Shown: positions 16,402 to 24,610 of the stretch, in pieces
Layout: each line of letters begins with the position of its first letter
Numbering within the stretch: the stretch's first letter is position 1
Assembly (NCBI GenBank): GCA_903912445.1
Contig: CAIWHP010000206.1
Span: forward strand, 1-33,464
Source of the DNA: an uncultured Lentisphaerota bacterium
GTDB lineage: Bacteria; Verrucomicrobiota; Kiritimatiellia; CAIQIC01
Reading direction: 5' to 3'
DNA length: 33,464 bases
The notes under the pieces: model-generated
Told to the model about the DNA's origin: nothing
What the model saw: the letters and a program-made list of their open reading frames with translations, nothing else
Databases searched by the model: none
Made by a program: the position numbers and the translations under genes

Positions 16402-16402
16402 A

Positions 16403-16409
16403 TTTTTTT
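16403..16409 (+). terminator. T tract after tRNA-Leu
   Basis: Seven consecutive T residues begin two bases past the CCA end. Together with the stable tRNA fold this probably ends the transcript. Confidence 0.45.
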
Positions 16410-16435
16410 CGAGGGCGAATCTTCGCGCACTGCGG

Positions 16436-17117
16436 TCAGTCTCTGCGGACCAGAAAGAGCGCGTCCATGCCGGCCAATTCGACGATGCCGCCGACCGGTG
16501 CGCCGTTGTTGACTTGCGGGTCCTGCATGGCGGTGCCGGAGATGCGGCGGTAGGCGCGCCCGGGCAGCAGTCGCGCGAGATCGAAAGTGTGCGGCCGCAA
16601 GCCCGGGTTGGCCAGAACGACCCCGTGCTCGAATTCCCGGAGCATCGCGTCCGGCGACGCGTAAGCTTCCACGGCTCCCAGCCACAACGGTTCGCTCGAC
16701 TCCGCGACGAATTCCACATCCACACTGCCCTTGTCCAGGTTCCTGAAATAGAAAGCTGCGGCAACTTCCGAATTGTTCAGGAAGGTGTATTCGCGGTTTG
16801 CCTGTTTCGTGCGATCGCTTTCCAGGCCGGGGTGCGGCAGATCCCTTGCGGCAGTGCTCGCGAAGAGCACGCGCGCATGTTCCGGGGAAAACGACTGGCG
16901 CGGCGCGGATCGTCGCGAACAGGGTGAGGTCCGGACCGTCCAACGGGATGTCCTCGATCGCGAAGCGCAGGCCCTCTTTACCCGTGGACTCCACACGGAC
17001 CGAGTCCCCGTCGCGCACGAAGCGGACCGCGCTGCCGCTCAGGCGGTACAGGAGACCTTCCGGCTTTGCCCATGCGCCATGCGTAAGCGCCGCGCCCTGC
17101 CTGGCCAACCGCGTCAT
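16436..17117 (-). pseudogene. Frameshifted remnant, C-terminal domain of a large PVC protein
   Basis: Two frames join into one protein. The first, from the ATG at 17117, reads LTHGAWAKPEGLLYRLSGSA and on to DLTLFATIRA. The second then continues with FSPEHARVLFAS, EYTFLNNSEVAAAFYF, REFEHGVVLANPGLRPHTFD and ends VELAGMDALFLVRRD. The switch lies at about 16897-16908, in a GCCGCGCC run. The composite resembles the C-terminal beta domain that follows glycosidase-like modules in verrucomicrobial proteins. The upstream part is missing: an in-frame stop at 17130-17132 precedes the ATG. It is either a decayed gene next to a tRNA or a one-base sequence error in an already truncated gene. Confidence 0.65.
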
Positions 17118-17182
17118 GGGCCCGGGGCCTTAATCACCTGGACGCCTTCTGCGCTTGACCGTTGCTCATCTTCCCGTGCGGC

Positions 17183-19954
17183 TTAACGCGACAACTCAAT
17201 CAAGCGAAACACGCCGGCGGGGACGCGCAGCGTCAAGGGTTGGGCCAGGTTGCCCAGCGGCGCGCCGGTCAGGCGGTCGGTGGCGCGCCAGTTGCCGGGC
17301 TGTTGCGCGGCGAGCGTCACGACGCGCTCGGCGGGATGCAGCCAGCCGGGGTCCACCAACACGATCACGTAGCGACCGGGAGCTGGCTCGACGATTTGGT
17401 GGAAGATGTGGCCCTCGACGCGAAACGGAAAGGTTGTTGCGCTGCTGGCCAGTTCGGCGAGGATGGCGTTGCGGGCGTTGGGGAGCGCGTAGTCGCGGCC
17501 GTCCTTGCACAGCTTGTCGCCGTCGGTCAGCCAGAGCGAAGTCCAGCGGCCGGCCGTTTGCGGTCGTGCGCCGGGCAGGAGGCAGACCAGCCCATGCGGC
17601 GCGGTCGCCGGCAGATGGGCGGCCTCGCGGCGCGTGCGGCCCCAGAGATACGTCGCCACATCAGTCGCCGGCAACGGCGCCATCGCCCAGTAGGTGTCGA
17701 GCCGGTCGAAGGCCCACGGTTTGTCGTCGGTGTTGTCGTTGCCCCAATACTCCTCATGGTGGCCGTTCGCGCCGTGCTTCTCGAAGCGTTCGCTCGGCTG
17801 TTGCATCGCGAGCGCGACGGGCGAGATGGCGCGCAACTGGTCGCGGCGCGGCGGCGTGAGCGCGCCTTTGCCGAGCAGGTGCAGGAACGTCGCCGTGCCC
17901 TCCGTGCCGACGCGCGTCCAACGGCCCGTCAACCTTTCGCGTTCGCCGTTGAGCAGCATGAACACCCGCGCGCCGAGCAGCGCCTGCGAAACGTAGTAGC
18001 GCAGTTGCGGATGGCCGGTCATCACGTATTCCCATTCCCACGCGCGGCCGGCGCAGAACCAGTCGGCGCTGCACCGGCTCGCCCAATCGTCCACCTGTCC
18101 ATCGAGCCACAGCCCGACGCGCGCCGCGAGGTTCACCTCGGGGCTGCGCGAGTTGCTGTCCTCGACGGACGGCAGCAGCACGGAACGGTAACGCCCGTTG
18201 AAGACGAGCCCGCGCATCTGCGCGTCCGCCGGCCAGTGCGCCCACCAGACATCCTTGTTGCGCGGGATGAACCGCTTCTTGTGTTGCAGGCACAGCTCCA
18301 GGATCGGTTTGATGTGGTGCTCGAAGTAAAACGGCACCTTGTCCGCTTGCTCGTCCTCGGCGCTGACAAAGCCCAGCAACGTCCTGGGCGCGGCCTCCAG
18401 CATCGCTGCGACGGTCGCCACCTCCAGATGCGGGTCGCAGCCGTGGCCGACCTGGACCCAGAAATGACAACGGGCCGCCTCGAAGTGTTTCGCGGCGGCC
18501 ACAATGTGCTCGCGGGACAGGTCGTGGGCGAGCCGTTGGTCGCGCCCCCACGGTTTGCCGTCCGGACGCATCAGCGGCGCGTTTTCGCCCGGCCAGAAAC
18601 AGGTGGCAAACCGCAGGCGCGGATACGGGAAACACTTTTCGTAGTCGCGCACCTCGGCGATCCAGTCGTCTAACTTCTTCGGGTCCCAGCCGCTCCAGAG
18701 ATGGTGGTTGACGACGACATCGAACGGCCCGTCCGCGCCCGGCAGCGGCGTACCGCGCCACGCGGCGCCCGCGGCGGCGACCTGTTTGAGGTTCGCGCCG
18801 ATGGCGGCCATGGCGCCGCGGCGCTCGAGCTTCTCCAGCGCCTGTTCCCAGCCCGGCTCGAAGCTGAGCCGGTAAAGGTTGTCGTCGCCGTTCGGGCTGG
18901 AGCCGAGCAGGACGCTGCCGCGCGGCGTGCCCGGCAGATAGGCGACAGCGGTGAATCCGAACGGCGCGACCGTGCCGCCGAGTTCCTTGCCCGTGGCAGC
19001 ATAGAGCCGCACCTGCGGCCCTTCGACCAGCACCAGCTCCGCGCCGGGCCGGTCGGTGAGGTCGCCAGCCGCCAGCAGCCGCATGTTGTAGTGCTGGTCG
19101 TAGCTGGCGGTTTTGAACGCCGCCGGCAAGGAGAACACCTGGTGCAGGCCGCCCTTGAGCGAATGGACGCCGGGGCTGTAAATCAATTCCGTCGAGCCAT
19201 CGCCGTCGAGGTCGGCGGCCGTGCCGTTGGCCTTCTTGAGCGATGCGCTGTTCCACGCCGACCGCTCCTTCTTGTCCAGTTTCTTCCTCTCGTGCGTTTC
19301 CGCGTCCCACATGCGCGCGCCGCTGGAGATGACCTCTTTGAGCTTGGTGAGTTTCGGCCCCTTGAACAACCATGTGTCCTGCGCCTGGCCGCGTATCGGC
19401 AGCACGGCCACTTCATCGGCCCCGTCGCCGTCGAAATCACCCGCGCGCATCATTCTTCCTGCGCCGTTGAGCTTCGCGGTCGCCAGCCGCCCGCCCTTGG
19501 GCGAGAGGGCGACCAGTTCGCGCGTCACGCCGCTGGCGAGCACCACAGGCGCTTTGCCGTCGAGCCTGGCGATGGCCACCTGGAACACCGGCGCGCCAAG
19601 CTCATGTTTCCAGCGAAGTTTGCCGTCCGCGCCCCACAGGTAGACCCAGCCATCCGCGCACGCCGCCGCGATTTCATCACGCCCGTCGCCGTCGAGGTCG
19701 CCGGCCGCCAGGTCGAAGGCAAAACCACCCAGCGCCGCGTCCCAGAGATGCTTGCCGCGCTCGTCCCAGCAGCAGACCCGGTTGTCGTAGGTCGCGCCGG
19801 CGATCAGCCGCCCCAGGCCCGCCCCCGCCTTTGCCACGGCGAGCCGATACACATTGCGCCCGTGGGTGGGGATGATTTCCACCCCGGCGAAGGAGCGGAA
19901 AGAACCCACTGCGACCAAGGCCGCAAGCGTGAAGAACACGGCGCGCAGTTTCAT
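17183..19954 (-). CDS. Secreted beta-propeller enzyme resembling lambda-carrageenase (GH150-like)
   Basis: A 923-aa protein with a signal peptide (FFTLAALVAVGSFRSFA). Residues of about 25-400 form a probable beta-propeller with PQQ-like strands (NRVCCWDERGKHLW, GWVYLWGADGKLRW) and three FG-GAP/VCBS-type calcium loops, DLDGDGRDE (86-94), DFDGDGADE (173-181) and DLDGDGSTE (248-256). The second half has HHLWSGWDPKKLDDWI, HFWVQVGHGCDPH, RTLLGFVSAEDEQ and the RNKDVWWAHW block. From memory this two-part layout and length match lambda-carrageenases (GH150), which cut sulfated galactan chains. The start at 19954 has GGAGG six bases upstream. The open frame runs on to 20380, but without coding character. 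Substrate remains inference. Confidence 0.72.
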   Translation of the reverse strand: MKLRAVFFTLAALVAVGSFRSFAGVEIIPTHGRNVYRLAVAKAGAGLGRLIAGATYDNRVCCWDERGKHLWDAALGGFAFDLAAGDLDGDGRDEIAAACADGWVYLWGADGKLRWKHELGAPVFQVAIARLDGKAPVVLASGVTRELVALSPKGGRLATAKLNGAGRMMRAGDFDGDGADEVAVLPIRGQAQDTWLFKGPKLTKLKEVISSGARMWDAETHERKKLDKKERSAWNSASLKKANGTAADLDGDGSTELIYSPGVHSLKGGLHQVFSLPAAFKTASYDQHYNMRLLAAGDLTDRPGAELVLVEGPQVRLYAATGKELGGTVAPFGFTAVAYLPGTPRGSVLLGSSPNGDDNLYRLSFEPGWEQALEKLERRGAMAAIGANLKQVAAAGAAWRGTPLPGADGPFDVVVNHHLWSGWDPKKLDDWIAEVRDYEKCFPYPRLRFATCFWPGENAPLMRPDGKPWGRDQRLAHDLSREHIVAAAKHFEAARCHFWVQVGHGCDPHLEVATVAAMLEAAPRTLLGFVSAEDEQADKVPFYFEHHIKPILELCLQHKKRFIPRNKDVWWAHWPADAQMRGLVFNGRYRSVLLPSVEDSNSRSPEVNLAARVGLWLDGQVDDWASRCSADWFCAGRAWEWEYVMTGHPQLRYYVSQALLGARVFMLLNGERERLTGRWTRVGTEGTATFLHLLGKGALTPPRRDQLRAISPVALAMQQPSERFEKHGANGHHEEYWGNDNTDDKPWAFDRLDTYWAMAPLPATDVATYLWGRTRREAAHLPATAPHGLVCLLPGARPQTAGRWTSLWLTDGDKLCKDGRDYALPNARNAILAELASSATTFPFRVEGHIFHQIVEPAPGRYVIVLVDPGWLHPAERVVTLAAQQPGNWRATDRLTGAPLGNLAQPLTLRVPAGVFRLIELSR

Positions 19955-20430
19955 GTGAAACCTCCGGCAACGATCTTTCCAGACCAAGTTGCGGGCTGTG
20001 GGTTGCTGTTTGGCGTGGCTTCGGCCCTGGCCGCTCCTGCGGTTGTGATTGTCCTGCTGTTCATGCTCTGCTCCGCTCTTTGCATGGCTTGCCCGTAGTG
20101 CTGCATTCGTCCGCGCCCGGCGCGCCGTCCTTGTCCTTGTCGAAGGTCGCGAAGCGCCGGCGACCTTTGGTTCGATCGTGGATCTTGTGCTGATATTCTG
20201 CAAGCCTGAGTTTGCCGTCCTGGTTGTGCCCTTGGACTGGAAGCTCGTGGCCCGGGCGGACGCGGCTTGGTTTCTGGCGAGATTTTTTGACTTTGACGGG
20301 TTGCGCGAGGCCGAGCGTCCGCAGGCCCCGGAGGCCGCCTGCGCGCCAAGCGCAGGCCCCAGCCCCGAGGATTTTCCCATTGCACTGCGGCGGCATTGGG
20401 TGTTACCTACGCGCGACCCGAAAGGAAACT
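19955..20430. other. Divergent region between carrageenase-like and ThuA genes
   Basis: About 475 bases with no intact gene of known family. A decayed EF-hand frame occupies 20061-20396 on the minus strand. At 19976-19985 a lone TTTCCAGACC matches one half of the TTCCA-N5-TGGAA element, with no partner half. Promoters for both directions must lie here, but none is clear. Confidence 0.45.
20061..20396 (-). pseudogene. Degenerate EF-hand calcium-binding protein frame
   Basis: A 111-codon frame contains a canonical EF-hand loop, DKDKDGAPGADE, in FATFDKDKDGAPGADEC. Just before it is a second, degraded loop, GHNQDGKLRLAEY, whose first calcium ligand is Gly instead of Asp. The spacing of the two is that of an EF-hand pair. 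The N-terminus has no signal peptide. Adjacent frames offer continuations (ARNQAASARATSFQSK before, HYGQAMQRAEQ after) that look like parts of the same protein, suggesting one or more frameshifts. It sits 106 bases upstream of the carrageenase-like gene on the same strand. It could also be a small intact gene; chance is possible but two EF-like loops in register make it unlikely. Confidence 0.42.
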
Positions 20431-21342
20431 ATGACCATGCAACGCAGTCTCTTCGCCCTCGCTGCCTTCGCCCTGACCACCGGCGCTTTTGCCGCCGACG
20501 CGCCGAAACGGCAGGTTTTGTTCTTCTCGAAGTCGGCCGGCTTCGAGCATTCGGTCATCAAGGTCAAGGACGGCCAGCCGAGCTATGCGGACAAGGTGCT
20601 GCAGGAGCTCGGCGCGAAAAACAACATCGTGTTCACCTGCACGAAGGACGGCAGCGTCTTCACGCCGGAAGGCCTGGCGAAGTTCGACGCGGTCTTGTTT
20701 TACACCACCGGCGACCTCACCACGACCGGCCACGACGGCACGCCGCCGATGCCGAAGGACGGCAAGGAAACGCTGATGAACTACATCAAGAGCGGCAAGG
20801 GCTTTGTCGGCAGCCACTGCGCGACGGACACGTTCCACTCGCGCGGCGCGCAGATCGATCCCTACATCGACATGATCGGCGGCGAGTTCCTGTCGCACGG
20901 CGCGCAGCAGAAGTCGCAGATCGGCTGCGCCGACGCCAGCTTCCCCGGCTGCAGCGCATGCAAGGACGGCTATGAGATGCACGAGGAATGGTACTCGCTG
21001 AAGAACATCGCCCGCGACCTGCACGTGTTGTTGATCCAGAACACGACCGGCATGAACGGCTGGATGTACCAGCGGCCGGCGTTTCCGGCGACGTGGGCGA
21101 AGGCCTACGGCAAGGGCCGCATCTTCTACACCTCGATGGGCCATCGCGAAGACGTCTGGACCAACGCGGTGTTTCAGAGCGTCCTGATCGGCGGCCTCAA
21201 GTTCGCCTGCGGCGACCTCCCCGGCGACACGACGCCCAACGTCGAGAAAGTCACGCCCGGCGCATGGACCGTGCCGGTCGCTCCGCCGCCCGCCCCGAAG
21301 ACCGATAAAAAGGGCGACAAGAAGGCTGACAAGAAAAAGTAA
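20431..21342 (+). CDS. Secreted ThuA-domain protein
   Basis: A 303-aa protein with a signal peptide (RSLFALAAFALTTGAFAADA) and a ThuA (trehalose-utilization-like) domain with a class I glutamine-amidotransferase-like fold. Visible blocks are RQVLFFSKSAGFEHSV, KFDAVLFYTTGDL, GKGFVGSHCATDTFHS, YIDMIGGEFLSHG, HEEWYSLKNIARDLHVLL and FYTSMGHREDVWTN. ThuA proteins of PVC bacteria are common beside polysaccharide genes and act in sugar processing, though the reaction is rarely known. The C-terminus is a Lys-rich tail (TDKKGDKKADKKK). The ATG at 20431 has AAAGGA close upstream. It faces the carrageenase-like gene across the region that holds the EF-hand frame. Confidence 0.92.
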   Translation: MTMQRSLFALAAFALTTGAFAADAPKRQVLFFSKSAGFEHSVIKVKDGQPSYADKVLQELGAKNNIVFTCTKDGSVFTPEGLAKFDAVLFYTTGDLTTTGHDGTPPMPKDGKETLMNYIKSGKGFVGSHCATDTFHSRGAQIDPYIDMIGGEFLSHGAQQKSQIGCADASFPGCSACKDGYEMHEEWYSLKNIARDLHVLLIQNTTGMNGWMYQRPAFPATWAKAYGKGRIFYTSMGHREDVWTNAVFQSVLIGGLKFACGDLPGDTTPNVEKVTPGAWTVPVAPPPAPKTDKKGDKKADKKK

Positions 21343-21376
21343 CCGTTCAGCCGCGGGGCAGCGGCTCCGCGCGGTT

Positions 21377-21422
21377 GGCCGGCCATGCCGGCCGGCGACA
21401 GGGCGCCCCCAGCGGCGCCCTG
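21377..21422. terminator. Two adjacent hairpins between convergent genes
   Basis: GGCCGGC/GCCGGCC (21377-21383, 21387-21393, loop CAT) is followed by a perfect 9-bp stem CAGGGCGCC/GGCGCCCTG (21399-21407, 21414-21422). The second is followed by TTT on the plus strand. They lie between the stops of the ThuA gene (+) and the oxidoreductase gene (-), and probably end transcription from both sides. Confidence 0.6.
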
Positions 21423-21435
21423 TTTGCTGCCCGGC

Positions 21436-22854
21436 TCAGATGGTATCCAGCGACCAGCCGTTGTGGTAGGGCTCCTGCACGAGCGCGTTGGCGGCGACCG
21501 CGTTGGCGAACTTCATCTGCGCGGCATCCCAGTCGAGGCGCTGGCCGGTGCGGATGGCGATGTTGCCGAGCAGGACGGCTTCGGTGAGCGGCCCGGCCCA
21601 GGCGAAGTGGCAGCCGGCCGCTTCGCCGCCGTGGCAGGCTTGGTACCACTCCGCCCACGTGTCACCCCGGCGCGGCAGGGTCTTTGGTGTGTCCGCGAAC
21701 TGCGCCGCGCGGGCCGCCGGCAGAATCGTGGGGCCGAGCATCTTCCCTTCATCGCCGATGTAAAGCGCGCCGCCCTCGGGCAACGGCTGTCCCTCGAACT
21801 CGGCCAGCGCAGGCGGCTTCAGGCCGCCGTCATACCAGATCATCCGGACCGGCGGCAGGCCGGCGCGGGCGGGGAAGTCATAGGTGACGATGGCGGCCAG
21901 CGGGGCGGTCTCGGCCAGGAGCTTGGTCGAGCTGGCGTGGATGTGGATGGGATGCTCAAGCTTGAGCGCTCGGAAGGGCGTGTTGAAATAGTGGCAACCC
22001 ATGTCGCCGAGCGCGCCGGTGCCAAAATCCCACCAGCCGCGGAAATTCCACGGATGATAGACCGACTTGTATCTGGGCTCCTTCTTGCTCTCCCCTTTCA
22101 GCTGTGCCAGGGCGTAGTGCCCGGCGGGCCACTGGTCCTTGAACGGCCGCTCCGGCGCGGGGCCGAGCCACAGCTTCCAGTCGAAGCTGGCCGGGACCGG
22201 ATCGGCGCCGGAGGGACGCTGCATGCCCTGCGGCCAGAGCGGGCGATTGGACCAGACATGCACCTCGCGCACCGCCCCGATCGCGCCGGCCCAGATCAGT
22301 TCGCACGTGCGGCAGGCGGTCTCGCTCGTGTTCGGCTGCGCGGTAACCTGGGTGGCTACGCCGGCCTGGCGCGCCACGTCCAGCACCAGGCGGCTCTCGC
22401 CGATCGTCCGCGTCAGGGGTTTGACACAGCAGACGTGCTTCTTGCGGCGCAGGGCCGCGAGCGTGATCAGCGCGTGGGTGTGGTCGGGCGTGCCCACGTG
22501 GACCGCGTCGATCCGGTCGCCCTCCGCCTGGAACATTTCCCGGAAGTCGCGATAGCGCCGGGCCTGCGGCCATTTGTCGAAAGCCCTCTTCGCATAGACA
22601 TCGTCCACGTCGCACAGGGCCGCGATGTGGAAGCCGGCCTTCTCGCACGACGCGAGCTGGCCAAACGCCACGCCGCCGACGCCCACGCCGACCAGGTTGA
22701 GCTTGCCGCTGGGCGGCGTCTGCCCCGCCGCGCCCAGCACGCGGCCGGGGACCATCTGCAAGGTGGCCCACGTCGCCAAGGCGGCGTTCAAAACCTGCCG
22801 GCGCGAATAGACTGCGGGCGCTGCTGCTGCCTGCTGGCGGGGACGGGTGTTCAT
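21436..22854 (-). CDS. Tat-exported Gfo/Idh/MocA-family oxidoreductase
   Basis: A 472-aa NAD(P)-dependent sugar oxidoreductase. The N-terminus carries a twin-arginine signal (YSRRQVLNAALATW, Arg18-Arg19), so it would be folded in the cytoplasm and exported. The Rossmann nucleotide motif is VGVGGVAFG (57-65), followed by DAVHVGTPDHTHALI and the conserved block KKHVCCVKPLTRTI. In most relatives that block reads EKP; here Val144 replaces Glu while Lys145 and Pro146 remain. WWDFGTGALGDMGCHYFN is the family's later signature. Members of this exported group in PVC bacteria act on sugars or sugar acids from polysaccharide breakdown. The start at 22854 has AGGAG well placed. It is followed by hairpins at its 3' end and preceded by a LamG-like gene on the same strand. 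Confidence 0.93.
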   Translation of the reverse strand: MNTRPRQQAAAAPAVYSRRQVLNAALATWATLQMVPGRVLGAAGQTPPSGKLNLVGVGVGGVAFGQLASCEKAGFHIAALCDVDDVYAKRAFDKWPQARRYRDFREMFQAEGDRIDAVHVGTPDHTHALITLAALRRKKHVCCVKPLTRTIGESRLVLDVARQAGVATQVTAQPNTSETACRTCELIWAGAIGAVREVHVWSNRPLWPQGMQRPSGADPVPASFDWKLWLGPAPERPFKDQWPAGHYALAQLKGESKKEPRYKSVYHPWNFRGWWDFGTGALGDMGCHYFNTPFRALKLEHPIHIHASSTKLLAETAPLAAIVTYDFPARAGLPPVRMIWYDGGLKPPALAEFEGQPLPEGGALYIGDEGKMLGPTILPAARAAQFADTPKTLPRRGDTWAEWYQACHGGEAAGCHFAWAGPLTEAVLLGNIAIRTGQRLDWDAAQMKFANAVAANALVQEPYHNGWSLDTI

Positions 22855-22972
22855 GGTTGCTCCTGGAAGTGAAGGTCGCGTTTCATCACGCGCCATTTTT
22901 GCGCGGCGTGGCGGCGAGTGCAAGCGCATAAGCGGCCCCGCGCACCACGGCAGCCGTGTGGCGGATGGCCGA

Positions 22973-23584
22973 TCAGGGCTGCGCTGCGGTCTTCACACCG
23001 TTGATCTTGAGCCCGCGGATCTGCGCGCTGGACTTGCCGACGGCGATCCAGCTGCGGGCCTTGGGCGTGGCGAGGAAGGCGTGCTGGGCGCGGAGCTCGT
23101 GGCCGTCGAGGTTGGCAGCCATCTGGTCGGCCTTCCATTCGACGCGCAGATGGTGCCACGCGCCGGGGGCCGTGGGGGTCTTGAGGGTCGCGATGGTGTG
23201 CGAGGGCTTGACGGAGTCCTCGGCGATGCTCAGGGCGGCGGCCGAGATGCAGACGCGGCCGATGTGGGTCTTGCCGTCGCAGCCGATGATGATGGAAGGC
23301 GAGCCGTCGAGGCGGAAGTCGAGTTCGATGACGGCGACGGACAGGCCGACCTTGTGGTGGAGAACCGCCACGTGCTTATCGGCGGGGAGCTCGGCGGCGG
23401 TGAGCACGCCGTTGGTGGGGACCCATGAGCCCTTGGCGATGGACCAGACGGCATCGAGGGGCTCCGCAAAGCCCGGCGCGGCGATCGCCGGCAGGGCGCC
23501 GTTCCCATCGAGCAGCGGCTTGGTATCCGCGGCGAGGGCGGCGGTGGCGAGGAGGCTGGACACGATAAGGAATGTTGCTTTCAT
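22973..23584 (-). CDS. Secreted LamG-like jelly-roll protein
   Basis: A 203-aa protein with a signal peptide (MKATFLIVSSLLATAALA) and a concanavalin-like fold related to the DUF1080/LamG group: WSIAKGSWVPTNGVLTAAEL, VAVIELDFRLDGS, TPTAPGAWHHLRVEWKAD and the closing SSAQIRGLKINGVK. Likely a periplasmic or surface sugar-related protein; no catalytic residues are visible. The ATG at 23584 lacks a ribosome site, but a TATGAT box at 23591-23596 on this strand lies one helical step upstream, so the message may start at or near the ATG. It lies 118 bases ahead of the oxidoreductase gene on the same strand and may be co-transcribed with it. Confidence 0.78.
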   Translation of the reverse strand: MKATFLIVSSLLATAALAADTKPLLDGNGALPAIAAPGFAEPLDAVWSIAKGSWVPTNGVLTAAELPADKHVAVLHHKVGLSVAVIELDFRLDGSPSIIIGCDGKTHIGRVCISAAALSIAEDSVKPSHTIATLKTPTAPGAWHHLRVEWKADQMAANLDGHELRAQHAFLATPKARSWIAVGKSSAQIRGLKINGVKTAAQP

Positions 23585-23630
23585 AAGGGCATCATACCTG
23601 ACACACCATCCGGATCGGAGAATATTTCCG

Positions 23631-23666
23631 CCGCCATTTGTCAACTGGCGGGGCCTACGCTAACCT
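23631..23666 (+). promoter_or_regulatory. Candidate promoter with overlapping inverted repeat
   Basis: TTGTCA (23638-23643) and TAACCT (23661-23666) are separated by 17 bases and would start transcription at about 23673, two bases before the GTG at 23675. A 6-bp inverted repeat, CCGCCA (23631-23636) and TGGCGG (23646-23651), brackets the -35 box and could be an operator. The -10 match is only moderate. Confidence 0.35.
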
Positions 23667-23674
23667 AGCCGCGC

Positions 23675-24601
23675 GTGAAGCGAAAAAAATCATCCGCGCT
23701 CACGGGCAAGCTCCTGGTCGCCGCCGCCGGCTGCCTTGCTCTCTTGATCGCCACCTTCGCCGTCCCGCGGCGGGGCGGCGCGGTGGATATAAACGATCGC
23801 GGGTTGGGCGGCGGCCCCGACAGCTACTTCCGCCATATTTACGATCCGCAGCACTTGCTCGGTCCGCTGGGCCAGACAGATCTCGAACTCGATAATTTTC
23901 AGCGGGCGACAGGCAACGCCATCCTCTTCGCTGCTTTTCCTGCGCTCCCTTCCAAGGATCCCGCCTTCCCCATGCAGGTCGCGGAACGCTGGTCGCCCGG
24001 CAAAAAGGCTGACGACCGGGGCGTGATCGTCTTCCTCTTCATGCAGGAGAGGCAGCTCCGCGTGGAGGTCGGCTACGGCTATGAAGATGTCTTGTCGGAC
24101 ATCGCGACCAAACGGCTCATCGAAAGCACGATGATTCCTTTGCTGCGCAGCGGCCAGACCACCGCGGCAGTGGAGGCGGCCGCCCGCGCCCTCCAGGAGA
24201 GCCTGGCCGGAAAAAGCACTACACACCGCGAGCAGACCACGCTGCGCAGCGAGTGGCCTGGGCTGAAAACCGAATTGAAGCGGCGGGCCGGGCTCATCGC
24301 CCGCGTCTGGCTGCACGGGAGCCCGCTGCTGCGGCTGCTGCTGGGGGGCCTCGCGCTCGGGTCGGTGCTTTGGTTGTCCATGACGCTCCTGCCCGCTTGC
24401 TGGAAGTTCGGCGCGTTCGTGCATCGGGCCGCATGCCTGCATGACACCAGCGGCGCCAAGGAAGCGCTCGGCGGGCTGTTCGCTGCGCTCATCGGCCTGG
24501 GCCAGGCGGCGCTGATGGTCTTCCTGCTGGGGACCATGGGCGAGTATTTCAAAAGCGGCACGGGCATGTTCGGCGGCGGCGGCGTAACCCTCGGCTGGTA
24601 A
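23675..24601 (+). CDS. TPM-domain membrane protein
   Basis: A 308-aa protein. A positively charged start (KRKKSSALTGK) and hydrophobic segment (LLVAAAGCLALLIATFAV) lead into a periplasmic TPM (YgcG-like) domain: AFPMQVAERWSPGKKADDRGVIVFLFMQERQLRVEVGYGYEDVLSD is its continuous core, spanning about residues 97-145. A helical segment with ELKRRAGLIARVW and two further membrane spans (RLLLGGLALGSVLWLSMTLL, LIGLGQAALMVFLLG) follow, ending in a Gly-rich GMFGGGGVTLGW typical of the group. TPM proteins have been linked to membrane repair and phosphatase activity. The start is a GTG at 23675 without a ribosome site. The next gene begins ten bases after its stop. Confidence 0.8.
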   Translation: MKRKKSSALTGKLLVAAAGCLALLIATFAVPRRGGAVDINDRGLGGGPDSYFRHIYDPQHLLGPLGQTDLELDNFQRATGNAILFAAFPALPSKDPAFPMQVAERWSPGKKADDRGVIVFLFMQERQLRVEVGYGYEDVLSDIATKRLIESTMIPLLRSGQTTAAVEAAARALQESLAGKSTTHREQTTLRSEWPGLKTELKRRAGLIARVWLHGSPLLRLLLGGLALGSVLWLSMTLLPACWKFGAFVHRAACLHDTSGAKEALGGLFAALIGLGQAALMVFLLGTMGEYFKSGTGMFGGGGVTLGW

Positions 24602-24610
24602 ACTAAAATT

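Noticed and set aside
16296-16420. Protein frame over the tRNA-Leu (peptide GARGGDRTRTTFRSRDFKS)
   Set aside because: This is the usual spurious translation of a tRNA-Leu gene and its flanks; the tRNA fold is complete.
19976-19985. Fourth copy of the TTCCA-N5-TGGAA palindrome
   Set aside because: Only one half (TTTCCAGACC) is present; the partner half is missing, so it is noted but not counted.
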